Assembly (NCBI GenBank): GCA_024644505.1
Contig: JAHEHQ010000007.1
Coordinates: 1-17,940, forward strand
Direction: 5' to 3'
Length of the DNA stretch: 17,940 nucleotides
Origin: Gammaproteobacteria bacterium
Lineage (GTDB): Bacteria > Pseudomonadota > Gammaproteobacteria > Chromatiales > Chromatiaceae
Positions 7,772 through 14,495 of the stretch are shown one piece after another. The position numbers and the translations under genes were made by a program. How positions within the stretch are numbered: the first letter of the stretch is position 1; every line of letters starts with the position of its first letter. A model generated the notes under the pieces. It saw only the letters and a program-made list of their open reading frames with translations. It was not told where the DNA came from and ran no database searches.

Positions 7772-8158
7772 AGCCGCCGCGACAAGCCTGCCTTCGGAAA
7801 TGAGCACGTTATAGGTACGGCAGGCGGCGGGGGTATCCATTATCTCAAGCCCTTTCCCGGCATCGATCAGCGAGCGATAAAGAGGGGGCTGCGGAAAAAC
7901 CTGACGCCTGCCGGTGCCAAGCAGCACAAGGTCGACACTCAGCGTACTGAGCATCTCGAAATCACCGGCCTGCAGCTGTTCCGGAGATCGGGGATGCCAT
8001 TCCGCTATTATCCGCTCCGGCATTACGATCAGGCTGCAGCTGTAGCGCGAGTCGCCAACGACGAGCTCCTTGTCACTGTATGACCGGATCACGTAGCCGT
8101 CTGCGGGGTCTTCACGGGAAAATTTCATAGAATCAAGATAGCAGCTGGACAAAACCAT
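7760..8158 (-). CDS. Mth938-like domain (DUF498) protein
   Basis: The 132-residue protein matches the small Mth938/DUF498 family, which is related to human mitochondrial complex I assembly factor NDUFAF3. The hallmarks are LLGTGRRQVFPQPPLYRSL (about residues 79-97) and the C-terminal GLEIMDTPAACRTYNVLI followed by an EGR..AAALI ending. The bacterial function is not settled. The start at 8158 is supported by GAGG 7 nt upstream on the minus strand; an internal Met at residue 11 has no such site. It converges with the membrane-protein gene, and the two stop regions overlap by 12 bp. Confidence 0.85.
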   Translation of the reverse strand: MVLSSCYLDSMKFSREDPADGYVIRSYSDKELVVGDSRYSCSLIVMPERIIAEWHPRSPEQLQAGDFEMLSTLSVDLVLLGTGRRQVFPQPPLYRSLIDAGKGLEIMDTPAACRTYNVLISEGRLVAAALIL

Positions 8159-8252
8159 GGCAAAACCTCGCCACCGGGAATCCCTCGAACTTCCGGATTT
8201 AGGGTGTATGACAAGGTGATTCGGCGGTAATTCTACGAGTCCCTTAATTCTT

Positions 8253-8282
8253 TTGACACTTCGCTTGCCGGTCGGTTACTTT
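8253..8282 (+). promoter_or_regulatory. Candidate sigma70 promoter for alaC-hom operon
   Basis: A perfect -35 TTGACA (8253-8258) is followed after 18 bp by TACTTT (8277-8282), three of six matches to the -10 consensus. The inferred transcript start near 8289 gives a leader of about 35 nt before the alaC GTG. The -35 box is strong and the -10 is weak. Confidence 0.5.
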
Positions 8283-8323
8283 AACCTGTTAACACAATCA
8301 GTATCCGTAGGTAGAGGTTCTCA

Positions 8324-9529
8324 GTGTCCACGCCCGAGATGGAAGAATTCCGCAGAATAAAACGCCTGCCACCCTATGTTTTCAACATCGTCAATGATCT
8401 GAAGGCCGCGGCGCGTGCCAGGGGGGAGGATATCATCGATTTTGGCATGGGCAATCCGGATCAGCCAACCCCCCGGCACATCGTGGACAAACTGGTGGAG
8501 GTTGCCCAAAGGAAAGACACCCATCGCTATTCGATGTCCCGGGGGATTCCCCGCCTGCGCCGCGCAATCTGCAACTGGTACATGCGCCGGTTCCAGGTGG
8601 AACTCGACCCCGAATCCCAGGCAATCGTCACGATTGGCTCCAAAGAAGGGCTGGCTCATCTCGCCCTGGCCTGTATGGGGGCGGGTGATTCGGTACTCGT
8701 GCCGAACCCCGCTTACCCGATTCATCCCTACGGCTTCGTGATAGCCGGTGCGGACATTCGTCACGTGCCCCTGGTGCCCGATGTGGATTTCTTCGAAAAA
8801 CTCGAGGAGGCCATTGTCGACTCCTGGCCGCGGCCCAAGATGCTGGTATTGAACTTTCCCGGCAATCCGACCGCCCAGTGCGTGGAACTGGATTTTTTTC
8901 AAAAAGTCATAGATATAGCCCGCGAATACAACATCTGGGTGGTGCATGACCTGGCCTATGCGGATATCGTTTACGATGGTTATAAGGCCCCCTCGATACT
9001 GCAAATCGAGGGTGCGGAAGAGGTGGCCGTGGAGTTCTTTTCGCTTTCCAAAAGCTATAACATGCCAGGCTGGCGGGTGGGATTCATGTGCGGCAACAAG
9101 ACACTGATTGCTGCACTGGCACGCATCAAGTCCTACCTTGACTATGGTCTGTTCACCCCGATTCAGGTAGCCGCGATCGCGGCCCTGGAGGGGCCTCAGG
9201 ATTGCGTGCAGGAAATCAGACAAATGTATCAGAACCGTCGCGATGTGCTCTGTGATGGTCTGTATGCCGCGGGCTGGCCTGTGGAAAAACCCCGGGCAAC
9301 CATGTTCGCCTGGGCTCAGATCCCTGAACAGTACCGGCATATGGGGTCACTGGAGTTCAGCAAAAAACTGCTGAAGGATGCCAAGGTGGCGGTTTCTCCA
9401 GGGATCGGCTTCGGAGAGCATGGTGATGATCACGTCCGCTTCGGTCTGATCGAGAACGAACACAGGACACGACAGGCGGTTCGTGGTATCCGGGAAATGA
9501 TACGCAGGGACGAAAAAGCGGTGGCCTGA
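8324..9529 (+). CDS. alaC: Glutamate-pyruvate aminotransferase AlaC (class I PLP)
   Basis: AlaC makes alanine from pyruvate and glutamate. The 401-residue protein closely follows E. coli AlaC as I recall it: RLPPYVFNIVNDLKAAARAR, IVTIGSKEGLAHL, LVPNPAYPIHPYG, NFPGNPTAQCVELDFF, VVHDLAYADIVYDG, and SLSKSYNMPGWRVGF with the PLP lysine K243. Other fold-type I residues are N181, D209, Y212 and the carboxylate-binding R251 region. The start is a GTG at 8324 with TAGAGG ending 6 nt upstream; an in-frame ATG at 8339 would also retain the fold. It is the first gene of an operon with hom, 27 nt before the preferred hom start. Older annotations call this protein a diaminopimelate or aspartate aminotransferase, but the AlaC match is better. 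Confidence 0.93.
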   Translation: MSTPEMEEFRRIKRLPPYVFNIVNDLKAAARARGEDIIDFGMGNPDQPTPRHIVDKLVEVAQRKDTHRYSMSRGIPRLRRAICNWYMRRFQVELDPESQAIVTIGSKEGLAHLALACMGAGDSVLVPNPAYPIHPYGFVIAGADIRHVPLVPDVDFFEKLEEAIVDSWPRPKMLVLNFPGNPTAQCVELDFFQKVIDIAREYNIWVVHDLAYADIVYDGYKAPSILQIEGAEEVAVEFFSLSKSYNMPGWRVGFMCGNKTLIAALARIKSYLDYGLFTPIQVAAIAALEGPQDCVQEIRQMYQNRRDVLCDGLYAAGWPVEKPRATMFAWAQIPEQYRHMGSLEFSKKLLKDAKVAVSPGIGFGEHGDDHVRFGLIENEHRTRQAVRGIREMIRRDEKAVA

Positions 9530-9556
9530 GTCAATATGATAAATGGGACGGGAGTA

Positions 9557-10876
9557 ATGGGTTTGGAACCAGTCAAGGTGGGCCTTCTGGGCCTGGGTAC
9601 GGTGGGCGGCGGTACGGCCAATGTATTGGCCCGAAATGCAAGAGAGATCGCCAGGCGGGCGGGCAGAGGTATCAGGATTACCCGGGCCGCGGCCCGGGAG
9701 TATCGTGCCGAGGACATTTCAGGCATTGAAGATATCCAGATAACAGAGGATGCCTTCGAGGTCGTCAACGCCCCGGAAATCGAGATCGTCATTGAATTGA
9801 TCGGCGGCTGCTCCCCGGCGAGGGAACTGGTTCTGCGGGCCATCGAAAACGGCAAGCATGTGGTCACCGCCAACAAGGCGCTGATCGCCCTGCACGGCAA
9901 CGAGATCTTTGCGGCTGCAAAAGCGAAAGGGGTAATGGTCGCATTCGAGGCCGCGGTGGCGGGTGGAATTCCCATCATCAAGGCGATCAGAGAGGGGTTG
10001 GCCGCCAATCACATAGACTGGGCCGCAGGCATTATCAACGGCACCGGCAACTATATACTGACCGAGATGCGGGACAAGGGCCGCGCATTCTCCGAGGCAC
10101 TCGCCGAGGCCCAGGACCTGGGCTATGCGGAAGCCGATCCAACTTTCGACGTGGAGGGCATCGACGCGGCACACAAGCTCACGATTCTCGCCTCCATCGC
10201 CTTCGGAATCCCACTGCAATTCGACAAGACCTATACAGAGGGGATTACAAAAATCGAACCCCAGGACGTCGCCTACGCAGGTACCCTGGGATACCGGATC
10301 AAACATCTGGGCATTGCCCGCAAATCCGACCGGGGTGTGGAGATGCGTGTTCATCCGACCCTGATACCGGAAAGACGCCTGATCGCCAATGTGGATGGGG
10401 TCATGAACGCGGTGCTGGTCAAAGGCGATGCCGTCGGTCCGACACTCTACTATGGGGCAGGTGCCGGTTCAGAACCCACAGCATCGGCAGTGGTCGCCGA
10501 TGTGGTCGACGTGGTGCGTGCCTTGACCACCGACCCGGATAACCGGGTGCCTCACCTGGCATTCCAGGCGGAGGAACTTTCGGATGTGCCGGTGTTGCCC
10601 ATAGACGAGGTGGAGACCGCCTACTATTTGCGCCTGCAGGTTCGGGATCAACCCGGTGTCATGGCTCAGATCGCAGGTATACTCGGGGACGCGGGTATCA
10701 GTATCGAGGCCATTCAGCAGAAAGAACCCCTGGAGGGGGAAACGGACGTACCCCTGGTCCTGTTGACCCGTCGCGTATTGGAACGCCATATGAACCGGGC
10801 CATTGGCCAGATGGAAAACCTGGACTCCGTTGAAGGAAGGGTTATGCGTATACGCGTTGAGCAGCTGGCGGGCTGA
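9557..10876 (+). CDS. hom: Homoserine dehydrogenase (monofunctional, ACT domain)
   Basis: The enzyme reduces aspartate semialdehyde to homoserine with NAD(P)H, the branch point to threonine and methionine. From the ATG at 9557 it is 439 residues. It has a Rossmann motif GLGTVGGGT (12-20), TANKALI with K107, the signature AEADPTFDVEGIDAAHK (191-207) with catalytic K207, and a C-terminal ACT domain from about residue 356 (YYLRLQVRDQPGVMAQIAG) for amino-acid feedback. I chose 9557 because GGGA/GGAG lies just upstream and homologues begin near KVGLLGLG. The in-frame ATG at 9536 adds seven residues and has a weak site. Only 4 nt separate it from the next gene. No aspartokinase domain is fused. thrC lies about 3.6 kb downstream in another unit. 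Confidence 0.96.
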   Translation: MGLEPVKVGLLGLGTVGGGTANVLARNAREIARRAGRGIRITRAAAREYRAEDISGIEDIQITEDAFEVVNAPEIEIVIELIGGCSPARELVLRAIENGKHVVTANKALIALHGNEIFAAAKAKGVMVAFEAAVAGGIPIIKAIREGLAANHIDWAAGIINGTGNYILTEMRDKGRAFSEALAEAQDLGYAEADPTFDVEGIDAAHKLTILASIAFGIPLQFDKTYTEGITKIEPQDVAYAGTLGYRIKHLGIARKSDRGVEMRVHPTLIPERRLIANVDGVMNAVLVKGDAVGPTLYYGAGAGSEPTASAVVADVVDVVRALTTDPDNRVPHLAFQAEELSDVPVLPIDEVETAYYLRLQVRDQPGVMAQIAGILGDAGISIEAIQQKEPLEGETDVPLVLLTRRVLERHMNRAIGQMENLDSVEGRVMRIRVEQLAG

Positions 10877-10880
10877 CCCG

Positions 10881-11912
10881 TTGTCGAGGGGTTCGTCCCT
10901 GGATCTGCTGGTGCCGGGGCTCCTCGGCCCCCTGCCTGTGTCCGACCCGGGCAGCCTCCCGAAGCTCCCCATACTGGAAAAAACCATGGCCCGGGGCTAT
11001 CAGCATGAAGCGCCCGACGGTGACCTGGAAACCACCCTGATGTCGTTGTTCGGTTTCCAACGGGATACCGATTGTGATTATCCGCACGGTGCGCTGAGCC
11101 GCATCGGTGACGGCTTCGAAGCGGATGAACGTTTCTGGTTCCTGGCCGAACCTGTGCTCCTGCGCCCCGACAAGGACCGTCTGCTGCTCTTCGACAGCAT
11201 GGATCTTTCCTTCTCCGTCGGCGAAGCCGAAGCGTTGGCAGGGCTGTGTATAGAACATTTCAGGGATGAGGGATTGAGATTGGAAATAGCGGATGCCCAC
11301 CGCTGGTATCTGTCCACGAACCTCGAGCCCCGTCTTGAAACCAGCAATCTGGGCGATGTTGTTGGAAGAAACATGGATCTGTTTCTCCCTTCGGGACCTG
11401 ATGCACGGAGATGGCGTTCCCTGACCAACGAAATCCAGATGCTTTGGCATGACAGCCGGGTAAACCGAATGCGGGAAGAGGCGGGGAAACTTCCGATCAA
11501 CGGAATCTGGTTATCCGGGGGAGGTGTGCTCACGACGGATGTCTCCCGCCCGTATGACAGAATATACGCCCATCATCCGCTGGCCGCGGGTTTGGCGGCA
11601 ACCACCGGGATCCCGTGCACGGGTCTCCCGGACAAACCGGATAAGATGTTCGGGGAAGCCGGCAGGGTCCTGGCGATTTATCCCGAGCTGGTAAGGCCGG
11701 TCTGGAATGCCAGCATACAAGACTGGGTGGAGACGGCGGTGCGGCTGGACGACTGGGTTAAAAACCTGCTGGCCTGTCTTCGTGAAAAATCCCTGGATGA
11801 AGTCAGAATCTATCCTTGCAACGGCAGATTCATTCAGTTGACACCCCGTGGTTTGAGACGATTCTGGAAACGGCAGCTGCCCCTGATCAAACAGTTTGAT
11901 CAGCTGGCCTGA
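10881..11912 (+). CDS. Cofactor-independent phosphoglycerate mutase-like / RpfE-type protein
   Basis: This 343-residue protein resembles a proteobacterial family annotated as phosphoglycerate mutase-like or RpfE-type regulatory protein (I believe COG4255). Features that match are the start SLDLLVPGLLGPLP, the segment MLWHDSRVNRMREEAGKLP near residue 191, and NGIWLSGGG at 207-215, the counterpart of the usual NSLWxWGGG. The true biochemical activity is not known to me and the mutase label may be only fold-based. The preferred start is a TTG at 10881, 4 nt after the hom stop. An ATG at 10803 would run through the hom 3' end in another frame and is unlikely. The gene is in the alaC-hom operon, and its 3' end overlaps the convergent LysR gene by 13 bp. 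Confidence 0.78.
   Translation: MSRGSSLDLLVPGLLGPLPVSDPGSLPKLPILEKTMARGYQHEAPDGDLETTLMSLFGFQRDTDCDYPHGALSRIGDGFEADERFWFLAEPVLLRPDKDRLLLFDSMDLSFSVGEAEALAGLCIEHFRDEGLRLEIADAHRWYLSTNLEPRLETSNLGDVVGRNMDLFLPSGPDARRWRSLTNEIQMLWHDSRVNRMREEAGKLPINGIWLSGGGVLTTDVSRPYDRIYAHHPLAAGLAATTGIPCTGLPDKPDKMFGEAGRVLAIYPELVRPVWNASIQDWVETAVRLDDWVKNLLACLREKSLDEVRIYPCNGRFIQLTPRGLRRFWKRQLPLIKQFDQLA
11883..11903. repeat. Perfect 21-bp palindrome at the overlap of convergent genes
   Basis: The left arm CTGATCAAAC (11883-11892), a central A and the exact reverse complement (11894-11903) lie across the last codons of both the phosphoglycerate-mutase-like gene and the LysR gene. It could act as a two-way hairpin or a protein site; no T-run follows on either strand. 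Confidence 0.6.
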
Positions 11913-12808
11913 TCGATGTTTTCCCTGGCAACCCTCGGCCAGGAATCTGCGGCAGCCTGTCGAAGCGCCAAAACAAGGGGTTCCCGGTTTCGGGCCTTTA
12001 GAAATCCAAAGCGAAGCGTCATTGGATAACACATGCGGTCCCAAACGACGATCTCGGATTTGACTTGCATGGCCATGGCTTCGTCTTCGCGAATCAGCGA
12101 AATCCCGGCACCGGCCTTTACCAGGGCATTCATCGCCGGCTCAGACGAAGCATAGGCCACCCTTTCGGGAAGCTTTCCCTGCTCCGAGAACAATTGATCG
12201 AAGATCTGTGAGTAGGGATTCTCGGCCACCGGAAAAACCCAGGGGAGGGCCGTAAGATCTTTCCATTCCGCGTCGATCACCCGATCACTCCAGGCAGCGG
12301 GTGCTGCTATCAGAAAACCGATCTCCGCGAGATCCAGTGCCTCTATCTCGTATTCGGGAAAACTGCCGAAAAAGAACCCGGCATCCAGGGCACCATGTTG
12401 AATATCCTCCAGTATGTTTCCCGAAACATCCTGGATGAACTGCAGCGCGAGATGCGGGTGATTCCTGGAAGTGGAACCCAGAAATGTGGAAAGACGCAGA
12501 AAATCCCCATCGGTATTGACTCCGATTCTGCTGACCCCGACCACCTTTCCGCGCATCCCCTTGGCCTCGGCCACCAGATCCCCCGCGGCCCCCAGAACCC
12601 GGTTTGCCTTATCTCTGAGTATCCTCCCCGCCGGCGTCAGCTGCATCCCTTTTGGCGTGCGCCTGAAAAGAACCACGTCCAGCTCTCTTTCCAGCGATTT
12701 GATGTGGGCGCTGATAGCGGGCTGACTGGTAAACAGGCGTTCCGCGGCGCGGGTCAGATTACCCTCCTCGGCGACGGTCACAAAGGTTCGTAGATGGTAG
12801 AGATCCAT
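11900..12808 (-). CDS. LysR-family transcriptional regulator
   Basis: The 302-residue protein has the LysR layout. A winged helix-turn-helix occupies residues 1-60 (MDLYHLRTFVTVAEEGNLTR, then AAERLFTSQPAISAHIKSLE and RRTPKGMQLTPAG). A two-lobed effector domain follows from about 90 to 295, with the usual GALDAGFFFG and VKAGAGISLIRED segments. AGGA lies about 11 nt before the ATG at 12808. It is transcribed away from the DUF1127 gene at 12969 across a 160-bp gap containing an inverted repeat, the usual layout for a LysR regulator and its target. Effector and targets cannot be told from sequence. Confidence 0.93.
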   Translation of the reverse strand: MDLYHLRTFVTVAEEGNLTRAAERLFTSQPAISAHIKSLERELDVVLFRRTPKGMQLTPAGRILRDKANRVLGAAGDLVAEAKGMRGKVVGVSRIGVNTDGDFLRLSTFLGSTSRNHPHLALQFIQDVSGNILEDIQHGALDAGFFFGSFPEYEIEALDLAEIGFLIAAPAAWSDRVIDAEWKDLTALPWVFPVAENPYSQIFDQLFSEQGKLPERVAYASSEPAMNALVKAGAGISLIREDEAMAMQVKSEIVVWDRMCYPMTLRFGFLKARNREPLVLALRQAAADSWPRVARENIDQAS

Positions 12809-12850
12809 TGAATCTTGTTTCCTGACCCTTCACTCAAGCTGTCGCTGCCA

Positions 12851-12870
12851 TGTCCGGGACCTAACGGACA
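12851..12870. promoter_or_regulatory. Inverted repeat, candidate LysR operator
   Basis: TGTCCG (12851-12856) and CGGACA (12865-12870) form a perfect dyad with an 8-bp spacer in the LysR/DUF1127 divergent region, 42 bp from the LysR start. LysR sites are usually imperfect dyads of about this size (T-N11-A core), so binding is plausible but unproven. Confidence 0.4.
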
Positions 12871-12968
12871 GCCATCAGCTTTCCTGAATGCAGACTTCCG
12901 AATAAACGATTGGATAATCTTAGCAGACGGCCGTAATTTAAACTCATACTGATCATGTGAGGTGAATC

Positions 12969-13199
12969 ATGACTACGACGACTTATGGACAGATGCAGGC
13001 CAGCGGAGTTCGGCTTCCGAACATCAGGCAGAAAGCCTATTCAGATGCGACGAGCATCCTGGATATGGCGAAATGTTTCTATCAGCGGACGGTACAGCGC
13101 CGCCGGCTTGCGGCCATGGACGACCGCATGTTGCAGGATATCGGGATCAGCCGTGTGGACGCGCTCAGAGAAGCAGCCAAACCCTTCTGGCGCCCCTGA
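12969..13199 (+). CDS. Small DUF1127 (YjiS-like) protein
   Basis: The 76-residue protein carries a DUF1127 domain at its C terminus: RRRLAAMDDRMLQDIGISRV (residues 44-63), then DALREAAKPFW. Such small Arg-rich proteins are common in proteobacteria; some short members have been linked to RNA metabolism or phosphate and C1 metabolism, but the role of this one is unknown. TGAGGTGA (12958-12965), with GAGG ending 6 nt before the ATG, is a near-ideal ribosome site and suggests high expression. It is divergent from the LysR gene and followed within 31 nt by a strong stem-loop, so it is probably a single-gene transcript. Confidence 0.88.
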   Translation: MTTTTYGQMQASGVRLPNIRQKAYSDATSILDMAKCFYQRTVQRRRLAAMDDRMLQDIGISRVDALREAAKPFWRP

Positions 13200-13229
13200 A
13201 AACAGAAACCACCAGGTTTTCCCTTTCAT

Positions 13230-13257
13230 CCGCGACCCCCAAGCCTGGGGGTCGCGG
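13230..13257 (+). terminator. Strong stem-loop, probable terminator of the DUF1127 gene
   Basis: A perfect 12-bp stem (CCGCGACCCCCA at 13230-13241, its complement at 13246-13257) has a 4-nt loop AGCC, 30 nt after the stop. The downstream sequence CGTTAATTGGTTT is only moderately T-rich. Confidence 0.65.
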
Positions 13258-13292
13258 CGTTAATTGGTTTCTGTTCAGAAACACAGGTCTTC

Positions 13293-13339
13293 CCGAAACC
13301 CCGCCATCCCGGCGAATGCCGGAAGATGCTGTTTCGGGG
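13293..13339 (-). terminator. Nested inverted repeats 3' of the Gly/Tyr-rich gene
   Basis: CCCGAAAC (13293-13300) pairs with GTTTCGGG (13332-13339), and inside it CCGGC (13310-13314) pairs with GCCGG (13319-13323) around GAAT. It starts 11 nt past the stop of the minus-strand gene ending at 13350. It may terminate that gene. The inner part also looks like a dispersed REP-type palindrome (CATCCCGGCGAATGCCGG). Confidence 0.4.
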
Positions 13340-13349
13340 CGGGCACTGA

Positions 13350-13868
13350 TTAATTGGGCCGGAACACCGGATTGGTCGGCTGGGTGTAGACCCCAGAATC
13401 CTGGTTTTGCGGAATGGCCGCCGGCACCGGTTGCTGTTGCATGGTCTCCAACTCCCTGATCCTATCCTCGAGTTCCCGTATCCTGGTCTGGGAACCGCTG
13501 TCCTGGGATGGCGCCGAGGACGGAGCACTGTAGCTGCCGCCTGGCTGGGGGGCGCTGTACCCGGTATTCGGAGCCCCGTATCCAGGGGCTCCGTAGCCGT
13601 AACCCGGGGCCCCATACCCGTATCCGGGTGCGCCATAGCCACCAGGTGCCCCGTATCCGTAACCGGGTCCTCCATACCCATAGCCCGGACCACCATAATA
13701 ATCGTCGTAATAACCGTCGTTATATCGGTTGCCGCGACCAAACCATCTACCCGGACTCATCATGTTGAAGGGACTGAACCCTGCCGCGCCGGCATCATTG
13801 GGCACAACCAGGCCGGTTGATCCAAGCGTCAAGAGACAACCAAATAGCGCCACTGTCTTTATTTGCAC
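13350..13868 (-). CDS. Secreted Gly/Tyr-rich repeat protein, candidate sulfur-globule protein
   Basis: The 172-residue product starts with a Sec signal peptide (MQIKTVALFGCLLTLGSTGL, likely cut near AGAA at 27-30). Next comes FSPFNMMSPGRWFGRGNRYN and an acidic DGYYDDYY patch, then Gly-Tyr-Pro repeats with a 7-residue period (GYGYGAP and variants, residues 59-100), a Ser/Pro/Gln linker, a short coiled coil (RIRELEDRIRELETMQQQ, 129-146) and a Pro/Gln-rich tail. Proteins with this opening and Gly/Tyr repeats occur in sulfur-oxidising gammaproteobacteria as sulfur-globule envelope or sulfur-globule-family proteins; that identity is inference. The start is a GTG with GAGGAG 9 nt upstream. The coiled coil is unusual compared with the short purple-sulfur globule proteins I remember. 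Confidence 0.8.
   Translation of the reverse strand: MQIKTVALFGCLLTLGSTGLVVPNDAGAAGFSPFNMMSPGRWFGRGNRYNDGYYDDYYGGPGYGYGGPGYGYGAPGGYGAPGYGYGAPGYGYGAPGYGAPNTGYSAPQPGGSYSAPSSAPSQDSGSQTRIRELEDRIRELETMQQQPVPAAIPQNQDSGVYTQPTNPVFRPN
13576..13692 (-). repeat. Degenerate 21-bp tandem repeat encoding GYGYGAP units
   Basis: Units lie at 13591-13611, 13612-13632, 13633-13650 (18 bp), 13651-13671 and 13672-13692, with a 15-bp partial unit at 13576-13590. Third codon positions vary between units, so the repeat is kept at protein level and is not a recent DNA expansion. Confidence 0.8.
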
Positions 13869-13877
13869 TTCTTTATA

Positions 13878-13883
13878 CTCCTC
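13878..13883 (-). promoter_or_regulatory. Ribosome binding site supporting a GTG start
   Basis: GAGGAG on the minus strand, 9 nt before the GTG at 13868, sets the start of the Gly/Tyr-rich secreted protein. Confidence 0.7.
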
Positions 13884-13953
13884 TGCTGTTTTCTGCTGTT
13901 ATACACCCGCTCCCGGGCAAACTGCTTGGGAAAGGGTGAAAAGCACCTGACTC

Positions 13954-13983
13954 GTTCTAGCACCCGGAATTGGCTCAAGTCAA
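13954..13983 (-). promoter_or_regulatory. Candidate sigma70 promoter for the Gly/Tyr-rich protein
   Basis: On the minus strand, TTGACT (13978-13983) is followed after 18 bp by TAGAAC (13954-13959), matching five and four of six consensus bases. The predicted leader is about 80 nt and contains the GAGGAG site. This would express the secreted protein separately from the gene upstream. Confidence 0.5.
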
Positions 13984-14014
13984 ATATTGTGCTTCTGGAA
14001 TGTTAACGATTTTC

Positions 14015-14031
14015 CGGGCTTGCCCAGCCCG
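14015..14031 (-). terminator. Short stem-loop after the small hypothetical gene
   Basis: CGGGCT (14015-14020) and AGCCCG (14026-14031) enclose a 5-nt loop, 12 nt beyond the stop at 14044 on the minus strand. No U-run follows, so terminator function is doubtful. Confidence 0.3.
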
Positions 14032-14043
14032 AGACCTGTGCCC

Positions 14044-14286
14044 TCATTCATCCAGCCACTCCACCAGATAATAGAGTCTGAATCCTTCGGATGATCGCGC
14101 TGGACCGTAGACGATGGCCGGAAAACGCCGGTTGTCCCGATCGGACTGTGCCACCGCCTGTTCCCTGTTTGCCATGATTTCCACACAATTCTCGGGAAAT
14201 CTTGTGCGCTGTCTGCGGGGGGTGAAAACCACTGCGTAGCGTTTTTCCACCAGACTGCTCTGGGGATCAATCAAATGCTCCGACAT
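14044..14286 (-). CDS. Small conserved hypothetical protein
   Basis: This 80-residue soluble protein begins MSEHLIDPQSSLVEKRYAVV, then FTPRRQRTRFPENCVEIM, and ends SSEGFRLYYLVEWLDE. I have an impression of similar small proteins in purple sulfur and other sulfur-oxidising gammaproteobacteria, but know no function. It has one cysteine, no signal peptide and no membrane segment. The ribosome site is uncertain: one GGAG sits 2 nt before the ATG and another about 10 nt before it. It is divergent from thrC, with 235 bp between them. Confidence 0.75.
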   Translation of the reverse strand: MSEHLIDPQSSLVEKRYAVVFTPRRQRTRFPENCVEIMANREQAVAQSDRDNRRFPAIVYGPARSSEGFRLYYLVEWLDE

Positions 14287-14312
14287 ATCTCCGGCACTCC
14301 GTCAATGTGATC

Positions 14313-14337
14313 GTGACAGGTTCCTTGAACCAGTCAC
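14313..14337. promoter_or_regulatory. Inverted repeat in the divergent region upstream of thrC
   Basis: GTGACAGGTTC (14313-14323) and GAACCAGTCAC (14327-14337) form 11-nt arms with a single A/A mismatch and a 3-nt centre. It lies 60 bp upstream of the thrC -10 box and 27 bp upstream of the small minus-strand gene. It is a candidate operator for either gene. Confidence 0.45.
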
Positions 14338-14394
14338 CGGTCTTGATCATTACATAACTGCGAGACCACGAACAATGTAAGGAACCGGCCGTAC

Positions 14395-14403
14395 TGATAT
14401 AAT
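14395..14403 (+). promoter_or_regulatory. Extended -10 promoter of thrC-cimA
   Basis: TGATATAAT contains a perfect TATAAT (14398-14403) with the extended TGn motif. No good -35 is present at 16-18 bp, as expected for extended -10 promoters. Transcription would start near 14410 and give a leader of about 110 nt. Confidence 0.6.
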
Positions 14404-14412
14404 CCTGCCGCT

Positions 14413-14438
14413 CGGGCGGCAGCAGGGCAGGCCGCCCG
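14413..14438 (+). promoter_or_regulatory. First leader hairpin of thrC
   Basis: CGGGCGGC (14413-14420) pairs with GCCGCCCG (14431-14438) around a 10-nt loop. It lies right at the predicted 5' end of the transcript, where it could stabilise the mRNA. Confidence 0.5.
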
Positions 14439-14459
14439 GTAAAGGGCTTACATTTGGGA

Positions 14460-14495
14460 GGCTGTGGGACTTAATCCATGTTAAGTCTGACAGCC
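14460..14495 (+). promoter_or_regulatory. Second leader hairpin of thrC
   Basis: Arms of 15 nt (14460-14474 and 14481-14495; GGCTGT and GACTTAA paired, two mismatches in between) enclose a 6-nt loop. It ends 26 nt before the thrC ATG and is not followed by a T-run, so a terminator role is unlikely. A translational or protein-binding role is possible. Confidence 0.55.

Noticed and set aside
10803..10880. ATG at 10803 as start of the phosphoglycerate-mutase-like gene
   Set aside because: It would add 26 residues read through the conserved ACT-domain end of hom in another frame. The TTG at 10881 places the conserved LLVPGLLGPLP near the N terminus.
12890..12918. GATAAT at 12913-12918 as a promoter -10 for the DUF1127 gene
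   Set aside because: No recognisable -35 at the proper distance; too weak to list as a feature.
13576..13692. Regular 21-bp units considered as a CRISPR or DNA-level repeat array
   Set aside because: Units are contiguous without spacers, vary at third codon positions and encode GYGYGAP, so this is a protein repeat.
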